The position numbers and the translations under genes are program-made. This document shows, in pieces, positions 16,155 to 26,293 of a stretch of 64,000 bases of DNA. The stretch is from Novosphingobium sp. Rr 2-17. Lineage in GTDB: Bacteria; Pseudomonadota; Alphaproteobacteria; Sphingomonadales; Sphingomonadaceae. The DNA is taken from contig NZ_AKFJ01000150.1 in assembly GCF_000272475.1 (NCBI RefSeq), positions 1 to 64,000 of the forward strand. The letters run 5' to 3'. Within the stretch, counting starts at the first letter, position 1. The number at the start of each line of letters is the position of its first letter. The notes below the pieces were generated by a model, which saw only the letters and a list, made by a program, of their open reading frames with translations, ran no database searches and had not been told where the DNA came from.

Positions 16155-18062
16155 ATGATAAAATCACTCCGTTTTGCCGCTGGTGTCGCCGTGGCGGCGC
16201 TCGTTTCTGGCTCGTTCATGGCGCCGTTGGCGGCTCAGGCTGGCGCTCCCACTGACACCATGCTCAACGAGCAGGTGAAATCCTATGACTGGGTGCGGCC
16301 CCAGGCGGACTTCGTGCGCAAAGCGGTGATGATCCCGATGCGCGATGGGACCAAGCTGTTCACCGTCATCATCTATCGCAAGGGGACGACCGACGGGCCG
16401 ATGCTGCTCAGCCGCACGCCCTATGATGCCGACAAATCCTCTACCCGCAACCGCAGCCAGCGGATCGAGGAAGTGCTGCCGGTGATGGACGCCGATTTCG
16501 TCGATGACGGCTATATCCGCGTTTATCAGGACGTGCGCGGGCTGGATGGTTCCGAAGGCGATTACGTCATGAACCGGCCTTTGCGCGGGCCGCTGAATAA
16601 GACAAAGGTCGATCACGCCACCGATGCCTACGACACGATCGATTGGCTGGTGAAGAACGTCAAGGAAAGCAACGGCAAGGTCGGGATCATCGGCTCGTCG
16701 TACTTGGGCTTTACCTCGCTGATGGCGCTGGTCGATCCGCATCCGGCGCTCAAAGCTGCGGTGCCGCAAAGCCCGATGGTCGATGGCTGGATGGGGGACG
16801 ATTGGTTCCACAACGGCGCCTTCCGCACCTTCGGCTTCGACTATGATCTGGGCCAGACGGTGAAGAAGGGCGGCGGCGCGGTGCCCAAGGGCACAGGCGA
16901 CGAATATGCGGCGTACCTGGCGGCAGGCTCTGCGGGGGATTACGCGCGGGCTTACGGCCTGCTGGACTTGCCGGTAGTGCGCAAGGTGCTGGAGCATCCC
17001 AGCTACGACGCCTGGTGGCAGGGGCAGGCGGTGGACAAGCTGCTGGGCGCGCGCAAGCTGACGGTGCCGACCATGCTCGTCGTCGGCCAGTGGGACCAGG
17101 AGGACAGCTACGGCGCTCCGGCGGTCTATCATGCGCTGGAACCGCAGGACGCGAACAACGACATGGTCAGCCTGGTGATCGGGCCGTGGCGGCATTCGCA
17201 AGTCAATTACGAAGCGCGCGAGTTAGGCCCGCTGAAATGGGAAGGCGATACCGGCGCGCAGTTCCGCCAGCAGTATCTCAAGCCGTTCTTCGATTGTCAC
17301 CTCAAGACCAACGCGCCCAAGTGCGACACGCCGCCGGTGCTGACTTATGCGACGGGTGACAACCGCTGGGAGGTTTCTCAGAAATGGCCGGCGGGGGACT
17401 ATACGCCGCTCTATCTGACGGCCAATTCCGGGCTGTCGTGGACCAAGGGTGAGGTGGGTAGCGACAGCTACGTATCCGATCCGGCCAAGCCGGTGCCGAT
17501 GCTGCCGCGCCCGATCCACATGCAGGGTGACGAATGGAGGACCTGGCTGGTCCACGATCAGCGCTTCGTCGACGGCCGGCCCGACGTGCTCAGCTACACC
17601 ACCGGGGTGCTGGACAAGCCGGTCCACATCAAGGGCGCGCCCAAGGTGGACTTGCGCGCGGCGACCAGCGGGCAGGACAGCGACTATGTGGTCAAGCTGA
17701 TCGACGTCTACCCCGAGGAGAATTCGGCCAATCCGACGATGGCGGGCTATCAGCTAGGGATCGGCATCGAGATCTTCCGGGGCCGCTACGCCAATGGCTT
17801 CGCCACGCCTGCCGCGCTGGAGCCGGGCAAGACCTATGCGTTCCAGTGGACGCTGCCCAACGTGAACCATGTGTTTCTGCCGGGCCACAAGATCATGGTG
17901 CAAGTGCAGTCCAGCTTGTTCCCGCTCTACGATCGCAATCCGCAAAGCTGGGTGCCCTCGATCATGAACGCCAAGCCTGCGGACTACGTAAAGGCGACCG
18001 AGACGATCCACCGCGGCGGCGATGCCGCCAGCGCGGTGTGGCTGCCAATCGCGAAAGATTGA
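16155..18062 (+). CDS. Exported CocE/NonD-family hydrolase (X-Pro dipeptidyl-peptidase-like)
   Basis: This 635-residue protein has a signal peptide (FAAGVAVAALVSGSFMAPLAAQA). The alpha/beta-hydrolase domain has the family opening VMIPMRDGTKLFTVI, a nucleophile motif GSSYLG (Ser near residue 180), an acid in VGQWDQED (near 311) and a His in GPWRHSQ (near 344). The C-terminal jelly-roll ends with the usual LPGHKIMVQVQSS segment. CocE-type enzymes cleave esters or amides, including glutaryl-7-ACA-type acylases and cocaine esterase, so the real substrate is open. It is convergent with corA, with only 16 bp between stops. Confidence 0.9.
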   Translation: MIKSLRFAAGVAVAALVSGSFMAPLAAQAGAPTDTMLNEQVKSYDWVRPQADFVRKAVMIPMRDGTKLFTVIIYRKGTTDGPMLLSRTPYDADKSSTRNRSQRIEEVLPVMDADFVDDGYIRVYQDVRGLDGSEGDYVMNRPLRGPLNKTKVDHATDAYDTIDWLVKNVKESNGKVGIIGSSYLGFTSLMALVDPHPALKAAVPQSPMVDGWMGDDWFHNGAFRTFGFDYDLGQTVKKGGGAVPKGTGDEYAAYLAAGSAGDYARAYGLLDLPVVRKVLEHPSYDAWWQGQAVDKLLGARKLTVPTMLVVGQWDQEDSYGAPAVYHALEPQDANNDMVSLVIGPWRHSQVNYEARELGPLKWEGDTGAQFRQQYLKPFFDCHLKTNAPKCDTPPVLTYATGDNRWEVSQKWPAGDYTPLYLTANSGLSWTKGEVGSDSYVSDPAKPVPMLPRPIHMQGDEWRTWLVHDQRFVDGRPDVLSYTTGVLDKPVHIKGAPKVDLRAATSGQDSDYVVKLIDVYPEENSANPTMAGYQLGIGIEIFRGRYANGFATPAALEPGKTYAFQWTLPNVNHVFLPGHKIMVQVQSSLFPLYDRNPQSWVPSIMNAKPADYVKATETIHRGGDAASAVWLPIAKD

Positions 18063-18078
18063 GGAGAAGGTACTTCCG

Positions 18079-19047
18079 CTACAGCCATTTCAACTTTTTG
18101 AACCGCCAGTAGAGCAGCATGCAGATGGCGGTGATGGCGATCAGGACGTAGAAATAGCCGTAGCGGGTTTCCAATTCGGGCATGTTCTTGAAATTCATGC
18201 CGTAGATTCCTGCGATGGCCGTTGGCACTGCCAGGATCGCCGCCCATGCCGCCAATTGGCGGGTGATCGCGCCGGTCCGCTGCTGCTCCAGCAAGTTGCT
18301 GAATTCGAACACGGAATTCAGCACTTCTTTGAGGCCGTCAGCCAGGGCCTGCACGCGGCGGACGTGGTCGTTGACGTCGCTGAAATAGGGCCGGGCGTCC
18401 TGATCGATGCACGGCAGATCCCCTCGAACGAACTTCGCCGCCACTTCGCCCATCGGGATCAGGATGCGTTGGAAGCGGATCACTTCGCGCCGCAAGCTGA
18501 AGATGCGGATCACTTCGTCGCGGCCCAGGAAGCTGTCGACGGTCTGACGCTCCATCGCCAGGGTATCTTCCTCGATCGTCTCGATGATCGGCAGATAGCC
18601 ATCGACGATATAGTCGAGGATGGCGTGGAGCACATAGTCCACGCCTTTTTGCAGCATGCCGGGGTTCTGCTCCAACTGGCCGCGTAGCTTGGTGAATTCG
18701 CGCTCTTGCCCGTGGCGCACGGTGATGATGTGGCTGTGGCCGACGAAGATGGAGATTTCGCCGTAGTGGATCTGGTCCCCCACCAGTTCGGCGGTGCGGG
18801 CCGTTACGAACAACTGGTCGTTGTAGACGTCCACCTTGGGAATCTGCTTGCCGCTAATGGCATCTTCCACCGCAAGCGGGTGCAGCGCGTACTGCTCCTG
18901 CAGCGAGCGCAAGTCATCCGGCGTCGGGTCCAGCAGGCCGATCCAGACGAATTCGGATTTGTCGGTCGGGCAATGGACCTTCTCGGTCACATCGAGGTCC
19001 CGGACCCGACTGCCGTTCCGGTAGAGAACCGCGGCCACAACGCTCAT
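18079..19047 (-). CDS. corA: CorA-type magnesium/divalent cation channel
   Basis: This 322-residue protein has a large cytosolic N-terminal domain (from MSVVAAVLYRNG) and two C-terminal membrane helices. The diagnostic YGMNFKNMPE motif closes the first helix, and a short positively charged tail follows (YWRFKKLKWL). These features identify a CorA pentameric Mg2+ channel. Orientation is convergent with the CocE-like gene. A repeat element lies just upstream of its start region. Confidence 0.93.
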   Translation of the reverse strand: MSVVAAVLYRNGSRVRDLDVTEKVHCPTDKSEFVWIGLLDPTPDDLRSLQEQYALHPLAVEDAISGKQIPKVDVYNDQLFVTARTAELVGDQIHYGEISIFVGHSHIITVRHGQEREFTKLRGQLEQNPGMLQKGVDYVLHAILDYIVDGYLPIIETIEEDTLAMERQTVDSFLGRDEVIRIFSLRREVIRFQRILIPMGEVAAKFVRGDLPCIDQDARPYFSDVNDHVRRVQALADGLKEVLNSVFEFSNLLEQQRTGAITRQLAAWAAILAVPTAIAGIYGMNFKNMPELETRYGYFYVLIAITAICMLLYWRFKKLKWL

Positions 19048-19082
19048 GCTTTCACTCCAATCACCCGATCTGTCCGGATCGG

Positions 19083-19188
19083 CTAGAGCAAGTCCCGATC
19101 CGATTGCATCGGCTCGGTTGCTCTAGTCTTTTGTTTCGCCGCGTTTTCCGAGTCAGCAGGTGATTCCACCTGCTTCGAAAACGCTCTA
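19083..19188 (-). repeat. Two-hairpin repeat, copy 3 (full, inverted)
   Basis: A complete inverted copy (CTAGAGCAAGTCCCGATCC to CGAAAACGCTCTA). Unlike most copies it does not touch a stop codon. It lies between the divergent corA gene and the DUF1800 gene, 35 bp upstream of the corA start. The following 168 bp up to 19357 hold a CCCC/GGGG hairpin at about 19265-19280 and presumably the DUF1800 promoter. Confidence 0.9.
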
Positions 19189-19356
19189 AAAGCGCGACTA
19201 GCCCGAATTTGCTCCTGAAAAAACAACAAGCGGTTGGGGGCCAGAGTGTCGACTGGAAGGCGTCCCCCAAAAGTGGGGTAAATTCCGACTCCATTCAGGT
19301 TGTAAGGCATACGAAGGCGATGCCTGCGACAGAGCGGGCATTTTGGACGTCGGGTT

Positions 19357-20901
19357 ATGGCTACCAACGGAAATCGTCGCGAATTACGGCGCACTTCCTG
19401 GCATGGTTTGGCAGTATGCAGCTTGGCGACCGGTTTGTTGGCCGTTCCCGCCCATGCCGCCCCGGACCCCGCCGATATAGCACTCGTCAACCGGTTGACT
19501 TGGGGCGTCGATGAGGCGAGCGTCAAGGACATAGCGGATGGCGGGCCGTCACGCTTTATCGACGAACAGCTACGTGCGCCGCCGTCAAAGCTGCCGCCTG
19601 AAGCCCAGGCGCAAGTCGATGCCATGCGCATTTCGCGCGAGCCCATGGCGCAGCTGGTGGTCGAGATCGATGCCCAGAACAAAGCGGCGAATGCGATCAC
19701 CGACCCGGTCGAGAAGAAAGCGGCGCGTGATGCCTACAACAAAGCCCTGAACGATCTCAATCGCGAGGCGCAATCACGTTCGCTACTGCGCGATCTCTAT
19801 GCGCCCGATCAGTTGCGCGAACAAATGACCTGGTTCTGGTTCAACCACTTCAACGTCCAGGCCAACAAGCGGGACATCCGCGCGATGGTGGGTGACTACG
19901 AAGACCAGGCTATCCGGGCGCACGCGCTGGGCCGCTTTCGCGACTTGTTGGAAGCGACGCTGCGGCATCCGGCCATGCTGCGTTATCTCGACAACGATCA
20001 GAACGCAGTCGGCAAGATCAACGAGAACTACGCCCGCGAAATCATGGAACTGCACACCATGGGGGTGGGCTCCGGCTACACCCAGAAGGACGTGCAGGAA
20101 TTGGCCCGTATCCTGACCGGGGTCGGCGTCGATCTGAAGCCCACCGCGCCCAAGCTTAAGCCGCAATGGCAGCCGCTTTACTTGCGCTCGGGACTGTTCG
20201 AATTCAATCCGGCGCGCCACGATTTCGGCGATAAACAGTTCCTGGGCCATACCATCCACGGCAGCGGCTTTGGCGAAGTGGAGCAAGCGCTCGACTTGAT
20301 CGCGGCGTCACCGGCCACGGCGCATCACGTCTCCTCCCAACTCGCGACCTATTTCGTGGGGGACGCGCCGCCTGCCGCGCTAGTCGATCGGATGGCGATG
20401 ACCTTTCAGCGCAGCAAGGGCGACATCGCCGCCGTCCTGCGGACCTTGTTTCGTTCGTCCGAGTTCAAGGCATCGCTGGGCAAGACGCTGAAAGATCCGG
20501 TCCATTATGCGGTGTCTGCCGTGCGGCTCGCCTATAATGGTCGCACGATCCTCAATACCGACCCCTTGTCGAACTGGCTCCAACGGATGGGCCAAGGCTT
20601 GTTCGCACACGAAACGCCGGACGGCTATGCGTTGGCGTCGTCCGACTGGTCGGGTCCGGGCCAGATGGCGACGCGGTTTGAGATCGCGCGATTGATCGGT
20701 AGCGGCGCCGCCGGGCTGTTCAAGCCGCGCGACGGGGCCAAGCCGGAACAGCCTGCGTTCCCGCAAATCCAAAGCGCGTTGTTCTTCCAATCGCTTCAGC
20801 CGCAACTGAGCGCTTCGACCACCCAAGTCCTGGCCAAGGCGACCTCGCAGCAGGAGTGGAACACGCTGTATCTGTCGTCCCCGGAATTCATGCGCCGCTG
20901 A
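19357..20901 (+). CDS. DUF1800 family exported protein
   Basis: This 514-residue protein has a signal sequence (GLAVCSLATGLLAVPAHAA). The DUF1800 core contains ALVNRLTWGV, LREQMTWFWFNHFNVQ, HPAMLRYLDNDQN, NENYAREIMELHTMGVGSGY and VQELARILTG, then FEFNPARHDFGDKQFLG. The family is widespread in environmental bacteria and is nearly always paired with a DUF1501 gene, as here (14 bp downstream). The biochemical role is unknown. The upstream in-frame start is ATG 19357; there is no strong ribosome site. Confidence 0.9.
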   Translation: MATNGNRRELRRTSWHGLAVCSLATGLLAVPAHAAPDPADIALVNRLTWGVDEASVKDIADGGPSRFIDEQLRAPPSKLPPEAQAQVDAMRISREPMAQLVVEIDAQNKAANAITDPVEKKAARDAYNKALNDLNREAQSRSLLRDLYAPDQLREQMTWFWFNHFNVQANKRDIRAMVGDYEDQAIRAHALGRFRDLLEATLRHPAMLRYLDNDQNAVGKINENYAREIMELHTMGVGSGYTQKDVQELARILTGVGVDLKPTAPKLKPQWQPLYLRSGLFEFNPARHDFGDKQFLGHTIHGSGFGEVEQALDLIAASPATAHHVSSQLATYFVGDAPPAALVDRMAMTFQRSKGDIAAVLRTLFRSSEFKASLGKTLKDPVHYAVSAVRLAYNGRTILNTDPLSNWLQRMGQGLFAHETPDGYALASSDWSGPGQMATRFEIARLIGSGAAGLFKPRDGAKPEQPAFPQIQSALFFQSLQPQLSASTTQVLAKATSQQEWNTLYLSSPEFMRR

Positions 20902-20915
20902 AGGAGATGTGCGCC

Positions 20916-22130
20916 ATGCATCGTCGTGATCTGCTCAAAGCTGCCGCCGCTTTCGCCCCGCTGGTGATCGCGGGCCGCGCGTTTGCTGCCCCTGCCGCCG
21001 GATCGGGGCGGCTGCTTCTGGTCTTCCTGCGCGGCGCTTACGACGCCGCCAACATCGTCGCGCCGGTCGGCAGCGACTTCTACCACCACGCGCGCCCAAC
21101 GATCGGGCTGGCGAAACCCGATCCGGGCAACCCGGATGCGGCGCTGTCGCTCGATGGCGACTGGGCGCTGCACCCCGCGCTCAAGGACAGTATCTATCCG
21201 CTGTGGCAGGCCAAGCAGATCGCCTTCGTGCCGTTCGCGGGCACTGACGACATGAGCCGCAGCCATTTCGCAACGCAGGACACGATCGAACTGGGCCAGC
21301 CGATCGGGGGCACGCGCGATTACCGCTCGGGCTTCATGGCGCGGCTGGCCGGGGCACTCGGCTCGGACAAGCCGATCGCCTTTTCCGACCAGGTGCCGCT
21401 TTGCTTTCAAGGCGGAGCGGGGGCGGCGATTCCTAATATCGCGCTGAACGGCAATCTCAAATCGACCATCGATCCCCGCCAGGCCAAGTTGATCCAGGCG
21501 ATGTACAAGGGCGATCCGGCGGGCGACGAGCGTCTGGCCAACGCAGTTTCACAAGGTTTCGCGACGCGTGAGACGGTGTTCAAATCCCTGGCTGACGAAA
21601 TGACGAAGGCCAGCCGTGGGGCGGTCACCCCCAAGGGGTTCGAATTGTCGGCCCGCCGTATCGGACGCCTGATGCGCGACCATTACAACCTCGCCTTCGT
21701 CGATGTCGGTGGCTGGGATACCCACGTCAACCAGGGCGGGGCGCAAGGCTATCTCGCCGGTCGGATCGGCGAACTGGGCCGAGGCCTGGTTGGCTTTACA
21801 GAAGAGATCGGGCCTGACGCTTGGCGCGATACCACCGTGGTGGTGGTCTCGGAGTTCGGTCGAACCTTCCGGGAAAACGGCGACAAGGGCACCGACCACG
21901 GCCACGGCAGCGTCTACTGGGTGCTCGGCGGCGGCGTGAACGGCGGCCGGATCACCGGGCCCCAGGTGCGGATCGCCGCCGAAACCCTCAACCAGCAGCG
22001 CGACCTTCCGGTGTTGACCGACTATCGCGGCTTGATCGGCGGCATCGTCGCACGCCAGTTCGGACTTCGGGCCGAGCGGCTAAGCTCCGTTTTTCCCAGC
22101 ACCAAACCAATCGCGCTCGACTTAGTCTAA
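20916..22130 (+). CDS. DUF1501 family Tat-exported protein
   Basis: This 404-residue protein begins with a Tat signal (MHRRDLLKAAAAFAPLVIAG). The body has alkaline-phosphatase-superfamily character: LLLVFLRGAYDAANI near the start, GTDDMSRSHFATQD, VDVGGWDTHVNQG and VVVVSEFGRTFRENGDKGTDHGHG. The Asp/His positions are those expected of metal ligands. AAGGAG (20901-20906) supports ATG 20916. It is co-transcribed with the DUF1800 gene. Substrate and role are not established. Confidence 0.9.
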   Translation: MHRRDLLKAAAAFAPLVIAGRAFAAPAAGSGRLLLVFLRGAYDAANIVAPVGSDFYHHARPTIGLAKPDPGNPDAALSLDGDWALHPALKDSIYPLWQAKQIAFVPFAGTDDMSRSHFATQDTIELGQPIGGTRDYRSGFMARLAGALGSDKPIAFSDQVPLCFQGGAGAAIPNIALNGNLKSTIDPRQAKLIQAMYKGDPAGDERLANAVSQGFATRETVFKSLADEMTKASRGAVTPKGFELSARRIGRLMRDHYNLAFVDVGGWDTHVNQGGAQGYLAGRIGELGRGLVGFTEEIGPDAWRDTTVVVVSEFGRTFRENGDKGTDHGHGSVYWVLGGGVNGGRITGPQVRIAAETLNQQRDLPVLTDYRGLIGGIVARQFGLRAERLSSVFPSTKPIALDLV

Positions 22131-22281
22131 CCCACTGGCCCCGGCAGCCTCACTTCGGCAAAGCGCGTGGGTCGAGCGTCAAGCTGACAGTCCGGCTCTC
22201 GAATAAATACCTCCCGTTTTTCCCAAGGAGATTTCCGGCGAGGCATGGACCCGATCGGCTTCCATCGCCTAGGCGCGCCGC

Positions 22282-22482
22282 ATGAGCATTATCGCGACCA
22301 TCATGAATACCAGCACTGGCCAGCCGATCCAGAAGTTGAAGTTTGAACGCATGCCCAAACCTTGGGTGACGTTCCACCTGACGACCGGGGAGCAGGTTAC
22401 CGCCGATCGAGTTCACGTAGGCAAACCCGCGCCTGGCAAATTCATTGCACCTGTTGAAGTATGGGTCACGCCCAAGGACTGA
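22282..22482 (+). CDS. Small hypothetical protein
   Basis: This 66-residue ORF (MSIIATIMNTSTG...) contains KPWVTFHLTTGEQVTADRVHVGKPAPGKF. The alternating strand-like pattern resembles that of the 61-residue ORF at 30836-31021, though identity is too low to call them related. A second ATG at 22303 is possible. No strong ribosome site is seen. It may be a real small cytosolic protein; function is unknown. Confidence 0.45.
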   Translation: MSIIATIMNTSTGQPIQKLKFERMPKPWVTFHLTTGEQVTADRVHVGKPAPGKFIAPVEVWVTPKD

Positions 22483-22506
22483 GGCCGGACGTGAGCGAAG
22501 GCGAGC

Positions 22507-23448
22507 CTACGTACCCCCACCATCATGGGGGGTATAAGGGATCGTCTTGCCAGATGCCGCGCCCTCACACAGGTTCTTGAGGCCGCTGCCGAGAGCTTGC
22601 AAAAAGGCGGGCGGGTCGGCGTCGAACCGTTCCGCGTCGTGCGCAAACGTGAAGCCCAGCGAGCGGCGCAGATCGAAACCCGCCAAGCGCGGGCGAGCAA
22701 CGCCGGGATGGCGGTAGCTTGTCGGCATGATCGTGACGCCAAGACCGGCGGCGACCATCTGGAGAATGCGCTCGTCATTGGTGGTTCGCATGGCGAAGCG
22801 CGGACGAACGCCGCGTTCGATGAAATAGCGGCTGGTTTCAGACAAGGCCTCGCAGTGGCGCCGCACCATCATGACATTGTCGGATAGCTCTTCGGCAGCG
22901 ATCTGGTCGCGCTGGGACAAGGGGTGGTGATCCGGCACGGCCAGGGCGTAGCCTTCCTGCGCCAGCGTGCGTTCGAGGAAACGATCGCCGCCTCTGTCCA
23001 CTAGCGTCAGCGCCACATCGACCCGGCCCCGCGCGACGTGGGCGACCAGTTCTCGCTCAGTCCCGTAGAGGATTTCCATTGCCGTCTCGGGCGCATCGGC
23101 CAGCGTCGCCGCGACGGCAGCCGCGATGGCCTCGCCTGGAATGCTGTGCAGGATGCCGATCCGCAGCACCGGCGCCGACGAAACGGCAGTCATCGCTTGT
23201 TGCGCCAGATTGAATTCGGTCTCGATGCGCCGCGCGTGCGTCAGGAACCGGGTGCCGTCAGCCGTTAGTTGCACGCGTTGGCTGGACCGGAAGAACAGCG
23301 TCGTTCCCAACGACCGCTCCAGCTTGGCGATACCGACCGAAAGCGTGGGTTGGGAGACGTTGCATTGCGCCGCCGCGCGCGAAAACGTGCCTTGGTCCAC
23401 AACAGCCAGAAAATAGCGGAGGAGATATCGGTCTAGCATAGATGTCAT
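22507..23448 (-). CDS. LysR-family regulator, divergent from the leucine catabolic operon
   Basis: This 313-residue protein has an N-terminal winged helix ([20 protein letters not shown], then [15 protein letters not shown]) and a substrate-binding-type effector domain ([15 protein letters not shown] onward). Starts at 23448 and 23439 are both possible. It is transcribed away from the isovaleryl-CoA dehydrogenase gene across a 75-bp promoter region, the classic LysR arrangement. It is therefore the likely regulator of the liu operon, perhaps responding to an isovaleryl- or methylcrotonyl-type intermediate (inference). An inverted repeat covers its start codon. Confidence 0.88.
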   Translation of the reverse strand: MTSMLDRYLLRYFLAVVDQGTFSRAAAQCNVSQPTLSVGIAKLERSLGTTLFFRSSQRVQLTADGTRFLTHARRIETEFNLAQQAMTAVSSAPVLRIGILHSIPGEAIAAAVAATLADAPETAMEILYGTERELVAHVARGRVDVALTLVDRGGDRFLERTLAQEGYALAVPDHHPLSQRDQIAAEELSDNVMMVRRHCEALSETSRYFIERGVRPRFAMRTTNDERILQMVAAGLGVTIMPTSYRHPGVARPRLAGFDLRRSLGFTFAHDAERFDADPPAFLQALGSGLKNLCEGAASGKTIPYTPHDGGGT

Positions 23449-23452
23449 CTAT
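23438..23452. promoter_or_regulatory. Perfect inverted repeat over the LysR start codon
   Basis: ATAGATG-T-CATCTAT is a perfect 7-bp dyad with a one-base centre. It covers the LysR start codon and lies about 72 bp upstream of the isovaleryl-CoA dehydrogenase ATG. The position suits an autoregulatory LysR site, but the coding overlap makes chance possible. Confidence 0.4.
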
Positions 23453-23523
23453 ACTGTTGTTCCGAATCTTTCAATTTTCCTAAGGCTGCCGATGCGCGTA
23501 AATTGCCCGGCAAGGAGAGACGG

Positions 23524-24669
23524 ATGCGCCAATTCGATTTTGCCCTGGGCGAAAACGCCGACATGATCCGCGAGAGCGCTGCACGGTTTTCAGATGAGCG
23601 CATCGCGCCGCTGGCTGCGCAAATCGACGCGCAGGATTGGTTTCCGCGCGAACTGTGGCCCGAGATGGGTGCCCTGGGGCTGCACGGGATCACCGTGGAA
23701 GAGGCGTGGGGCGGGCTGGGCCTGGGGTATCTCGAGCATGTGATCGCGCAGGAAGAAGTTGCTCGCGCTTCGGCCTCGGTCGGCCTGAGCTATGGCGCCC
23801 ATTCCAACTTGTGCGTCAATCAACTGCGACGCTGGGGGAATGACGCACAGAAGGCGCGATATCTGCCCAAGCTGATTTCCGGTGAGCATGTCGGCAGCCT
23901 CGCCATGTCCGAGGTCGCAGCGGGATCGGACGTGGTCAGCATGAAGCTAAAAGCCGAACGGAAGGGCGATCGCTACATTCTGAACGGGACCAAGTTCTGG
24001 ATCACCAATGCGCCTTATGCCGATACTTTGGTGGTCTATGCCAAGACGGGCGAGGGTTCCAAAGGCATCACCACCTTCATCATCGAAAAGGGCATGTCCG
24101 GCTTCTCCATCGGTCAGGAGATCGACAAGATGGGGATGCGGGGATCGCCGACCGCAGAGCTGGTTTTCGAAGATTGCGAAGTGCCCGAAGACAATGTCAT
24201 GGGTGCGGTGGGCGGCGGTGTCGGCATCCTGATGTCGGGCCTGGATTATGAGCGCACCGTGCTGGCGGGAATCCAGTTGGGCATCATGCAGGCCTGCCTC
24301 GACGTGGTTCTGCCCTATATTCGCGAGCGCAAGCAGTTCGGCAAACCGATCGGCGCTTTCCAACTGATGCAGGCGAAAGTCGCGGATATGTATGTCGCGC
24401 TCAATTCGGCGCGTGCCTATGTCTACGCGGTGGCCAAGGCGTGCGATGCTGGCCGAACGACGCGCTTCGATGCGGCAGGGGCAATCCTGCTTGCCAGCGA
24501 AAATGCCGTTCGCGTCAGTCTGGAGGCCGTGCAGGCACTTGGCGGTGCCGGCTATACCAAGGATTGGCCGGTGGAACGGTTCCTGCGCGATGCCAAGCTG
24601 TTGGACATCGGGGCAGGGACCAACGAAATCCGGCGGATGCTGATCGGCCGAGAGTTGATCGGAGCATGA
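23524..24669 (+). CDS. liuA: Isovaleryl-CoA dehydrogenase
   Basis: This 381-residue acyl-CoA dehydrogenase has the family blocks [63 protein letters not shown]-type [15 protein letters not shown] and [15 protein letters not shown]. The catalytic glutamate sits in [10 protein letters not shown] (about residue 243), the position typical of isovaleryl-CoA dehydrogenases. It oxidises isovaleryl-CoA to 3-methylcrotonyl-CoA with electrons to ETF. AAGGAGA precedes ATG 23524. The ATGA overlap with the carboxylase beta gene, and the operon content, support the substrate. Confidence 0.93.
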   Translation: MRQFDFALGENADMIRESAARFSDERIAPLAAQIDAQDWFPRELWPEMGALGLHGITVEEAWGGLGLGYLEHVIAQEEVARASASVGLSYGAHSNLCVNQLRRWGNDAQKARYLPKLISGEHVGSLAMSEVAAGSDVVSMKLKAERKGDRYILNGTKFWITNAPYADTLVVYAKTGEGSKGITTFIIEKGMSGFSIGQEIDKMGMRGSPTAELVFEDCEVPEDNVMGAVGGGVGILMSGLDYERTVLAGIQLGIMQACLDVVLPYIRERKQFGKPIGAFQLMQAKVADMYVALNSARAYVYAVAKACDAGRTTRFDAAGAILLASENAVRVSLEAVQALGGAGYTKDWPVERFLRDAKLLDIGAGTNEIRRMLIGRELIGA

Positions 24670-26267
24670 GCGCGCCGGTCATCGAGAGCAAAGTTCAGGT
24701 CGGCGGTGACGACTATAAGCACGCCTACAGCCATAATCTTGGCCTTGCTCAGGCCTTGCAGGCCAAAGTTGCGGCGGCGGCTTTGGGAGGATCTCAGGGC
24801 GCACGCGACAAGCATGTGGCGCGCGGCAAGCTGCTGCCGCGCGAGCGCGTCGAACGCTTGCTCGATCCCGGCTCGCCGTTCCTGGAAATAGGGCAATTGG
24901 CCGCCAATGGCCTGTATGACGATCAGGTGCCCGGGGCCGGCCTGATCGCAGGGATTGGCCGCGTTTCGGGGCGGCAGGTGCTGATCGGCTGCAACGATGC
25001 GACGGTGAAGGGCGGGACGTATTATCCGCTCACGGTCAAGAAGCATTTGCGGGCGCAGGAAATCGCGTTGGAAAATCGGCTTCCGTGCATTTACTTGGTC
25101 GACAGCGGCGGTGCGAACTTGCCCAACCAGGCAGAGGTGTTCCCGGACAAGGAGCATTTTGGCCGCATCTTTTTCAACCAGGCCAATCTGTCCGCGCAGG
25201 GAATCCCGCAGATTGCCTGCGTGATGGGTAACTGCACTGCCGGCGGTGCTTATGTGCCGGCTATGTCCGACGAGAGCATAATCGTGCGTGGCCAAGCCAC
25301 GATCTTTCTGGCCGGTCCCCCGCTGGTCCAGGCGGCTACCGGCGAAGTCATCAGCGCCGAAGACCTGGGCGGTGGCGATCTGCATGGTCGCCGGTCAGGG
25401 GTGGTCGATCATGTCGCCGATAATGACGAACACGCGCTTACCATCGTGCGCGACATCGTATCGACGCTCCAGCCTGACCTGAAGCCCGACCTCAACCTGC
25501 GAGATCCGCAGCCGCCGAAATACGCCGCCGAAGAACTGTACGGTCTGATCCCGGACGACGTGCGCGCGCCATATGATGTGCGCGAGGTTATCGCGCGGAT
25601 CGTCGATGGCAGTCAATTTCATGAGTTCAAGGCGTTGTACGGCACGACCCTGGTCTGCGGCTTCGCGCATATCTGGGGTATGCCGGTTGCGATCCTGGCC
25701 AACAACGGGGTTTTGTTCAGCGAAAGCGCGCTCAAGGGCGCCCATTTCATCGAGCTCGCTTGTCAGCGGCGCATTCCGCTGCTGTTCCTTCAGAACATTT
25801 CGGGCTTCATGGTCGGGGGCAAATACGAAGCGGAAGGGATCGCCAAGAACGGCGCGAAGCTCGTCACTGCCGTTGCCACCGCGCAAGTTCCCAAGATCAC
25901 CGTCCTGATCGGCGGCAGCTTCGGTGCCGGCAATTACGGCATGTGCGGACGCGCCTATGGCCCGCGTTTCCTCTTCACCTGGCCCAATGCGCGCATCAGC
26001 GTGATGGGCGGGGAGCAGGCGGCCAGCGTCCTGGCTACCGTGCACCGCGACGCTGCCACCTGGACCCCCGAACAGGCCGAAGCCTTCAAAGCCCCGGTGC
26101 GGCAGAAATACGAGGAAGAGGGCAATCCCTACTACGCCACGGCGCGCTTGTGGGACGATGGCATCATCGACCCTGCACAAACGCGCGACGTGCTGGGACT
26201 GGCCTTCGCCGCGGCGCTGAATGTGCCGGTGCCGGACAAGGCCCAGTTCGGCCTGTTCCGGATGTAA
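24666..26267 (+). CDS. liuB: 3-methylcrotonyl-CoA carboxylase, beta (carboxyltransferase) subunit
   Basis: This 533-residue carboxyltransferase starts at ATG 24666, inside the stop of liuA. It has [85 protein letters not shown] and [20 protein letters not shown]. These are the crotonase-fold acyl-CoA and carboxybiotin sites of methylcrotonyl-CoA carboxylase beta. It moves the carboxyl group from biotin onto 3-methylcrotonyl-CoA. The alpha subunit gene follows after 26 bp. Unlike many liu operons, no enoyl-CoA hydratase gene lies between them. Confidence 0.94.
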   Translation: MSAPVIESKVQVGGDDYKHAYSHNLGLAQALQAKVAAAALGGSQGARDKHVARGKLLPRERVERLLDPGSPFLEIGQLAANGLYDDQVPGAGLIAGIGRVSGRQVLIGCNDATVKGGTYYPLTVKKHLRAQEIALENRLPCIYLVDSGGANLPNQAEVFPDKEHFGRIFFNQANLSAQGIPQIACVMGNCTAGGAYVPAMSDESIIVRGQATIFLAGPPLVQAATGEVISAEDLGGGDLHGRRSGVVDHVADNDEHALTIVRDIVSTLQPDLKPDLNLRDPQPPKYAAEELYGLIPDDVRAPYDVREVIARIVDGSQFHEFKALYGTTLVCGFAHIWGMPVAILANNGVLFSESALKGAHFIELACQRRIPLLFLQNISGFMVGGKYEAEGIAKNGAKLVTAVATAQVPKITVLIGGSFGAGNYGMCGRAYGPRFLFTWPNARISVMGGEQAASVLATVHRDAATWTPEQAEAFKAPVRQKYEEEGNPYYATARLWDDGIIDPAQTRDVLGLAFAAALNVPVPDKAQFGLFRM

Positions 26268-26293
26268 CCGGTGATAGAGAAGGAATTGCAGGC

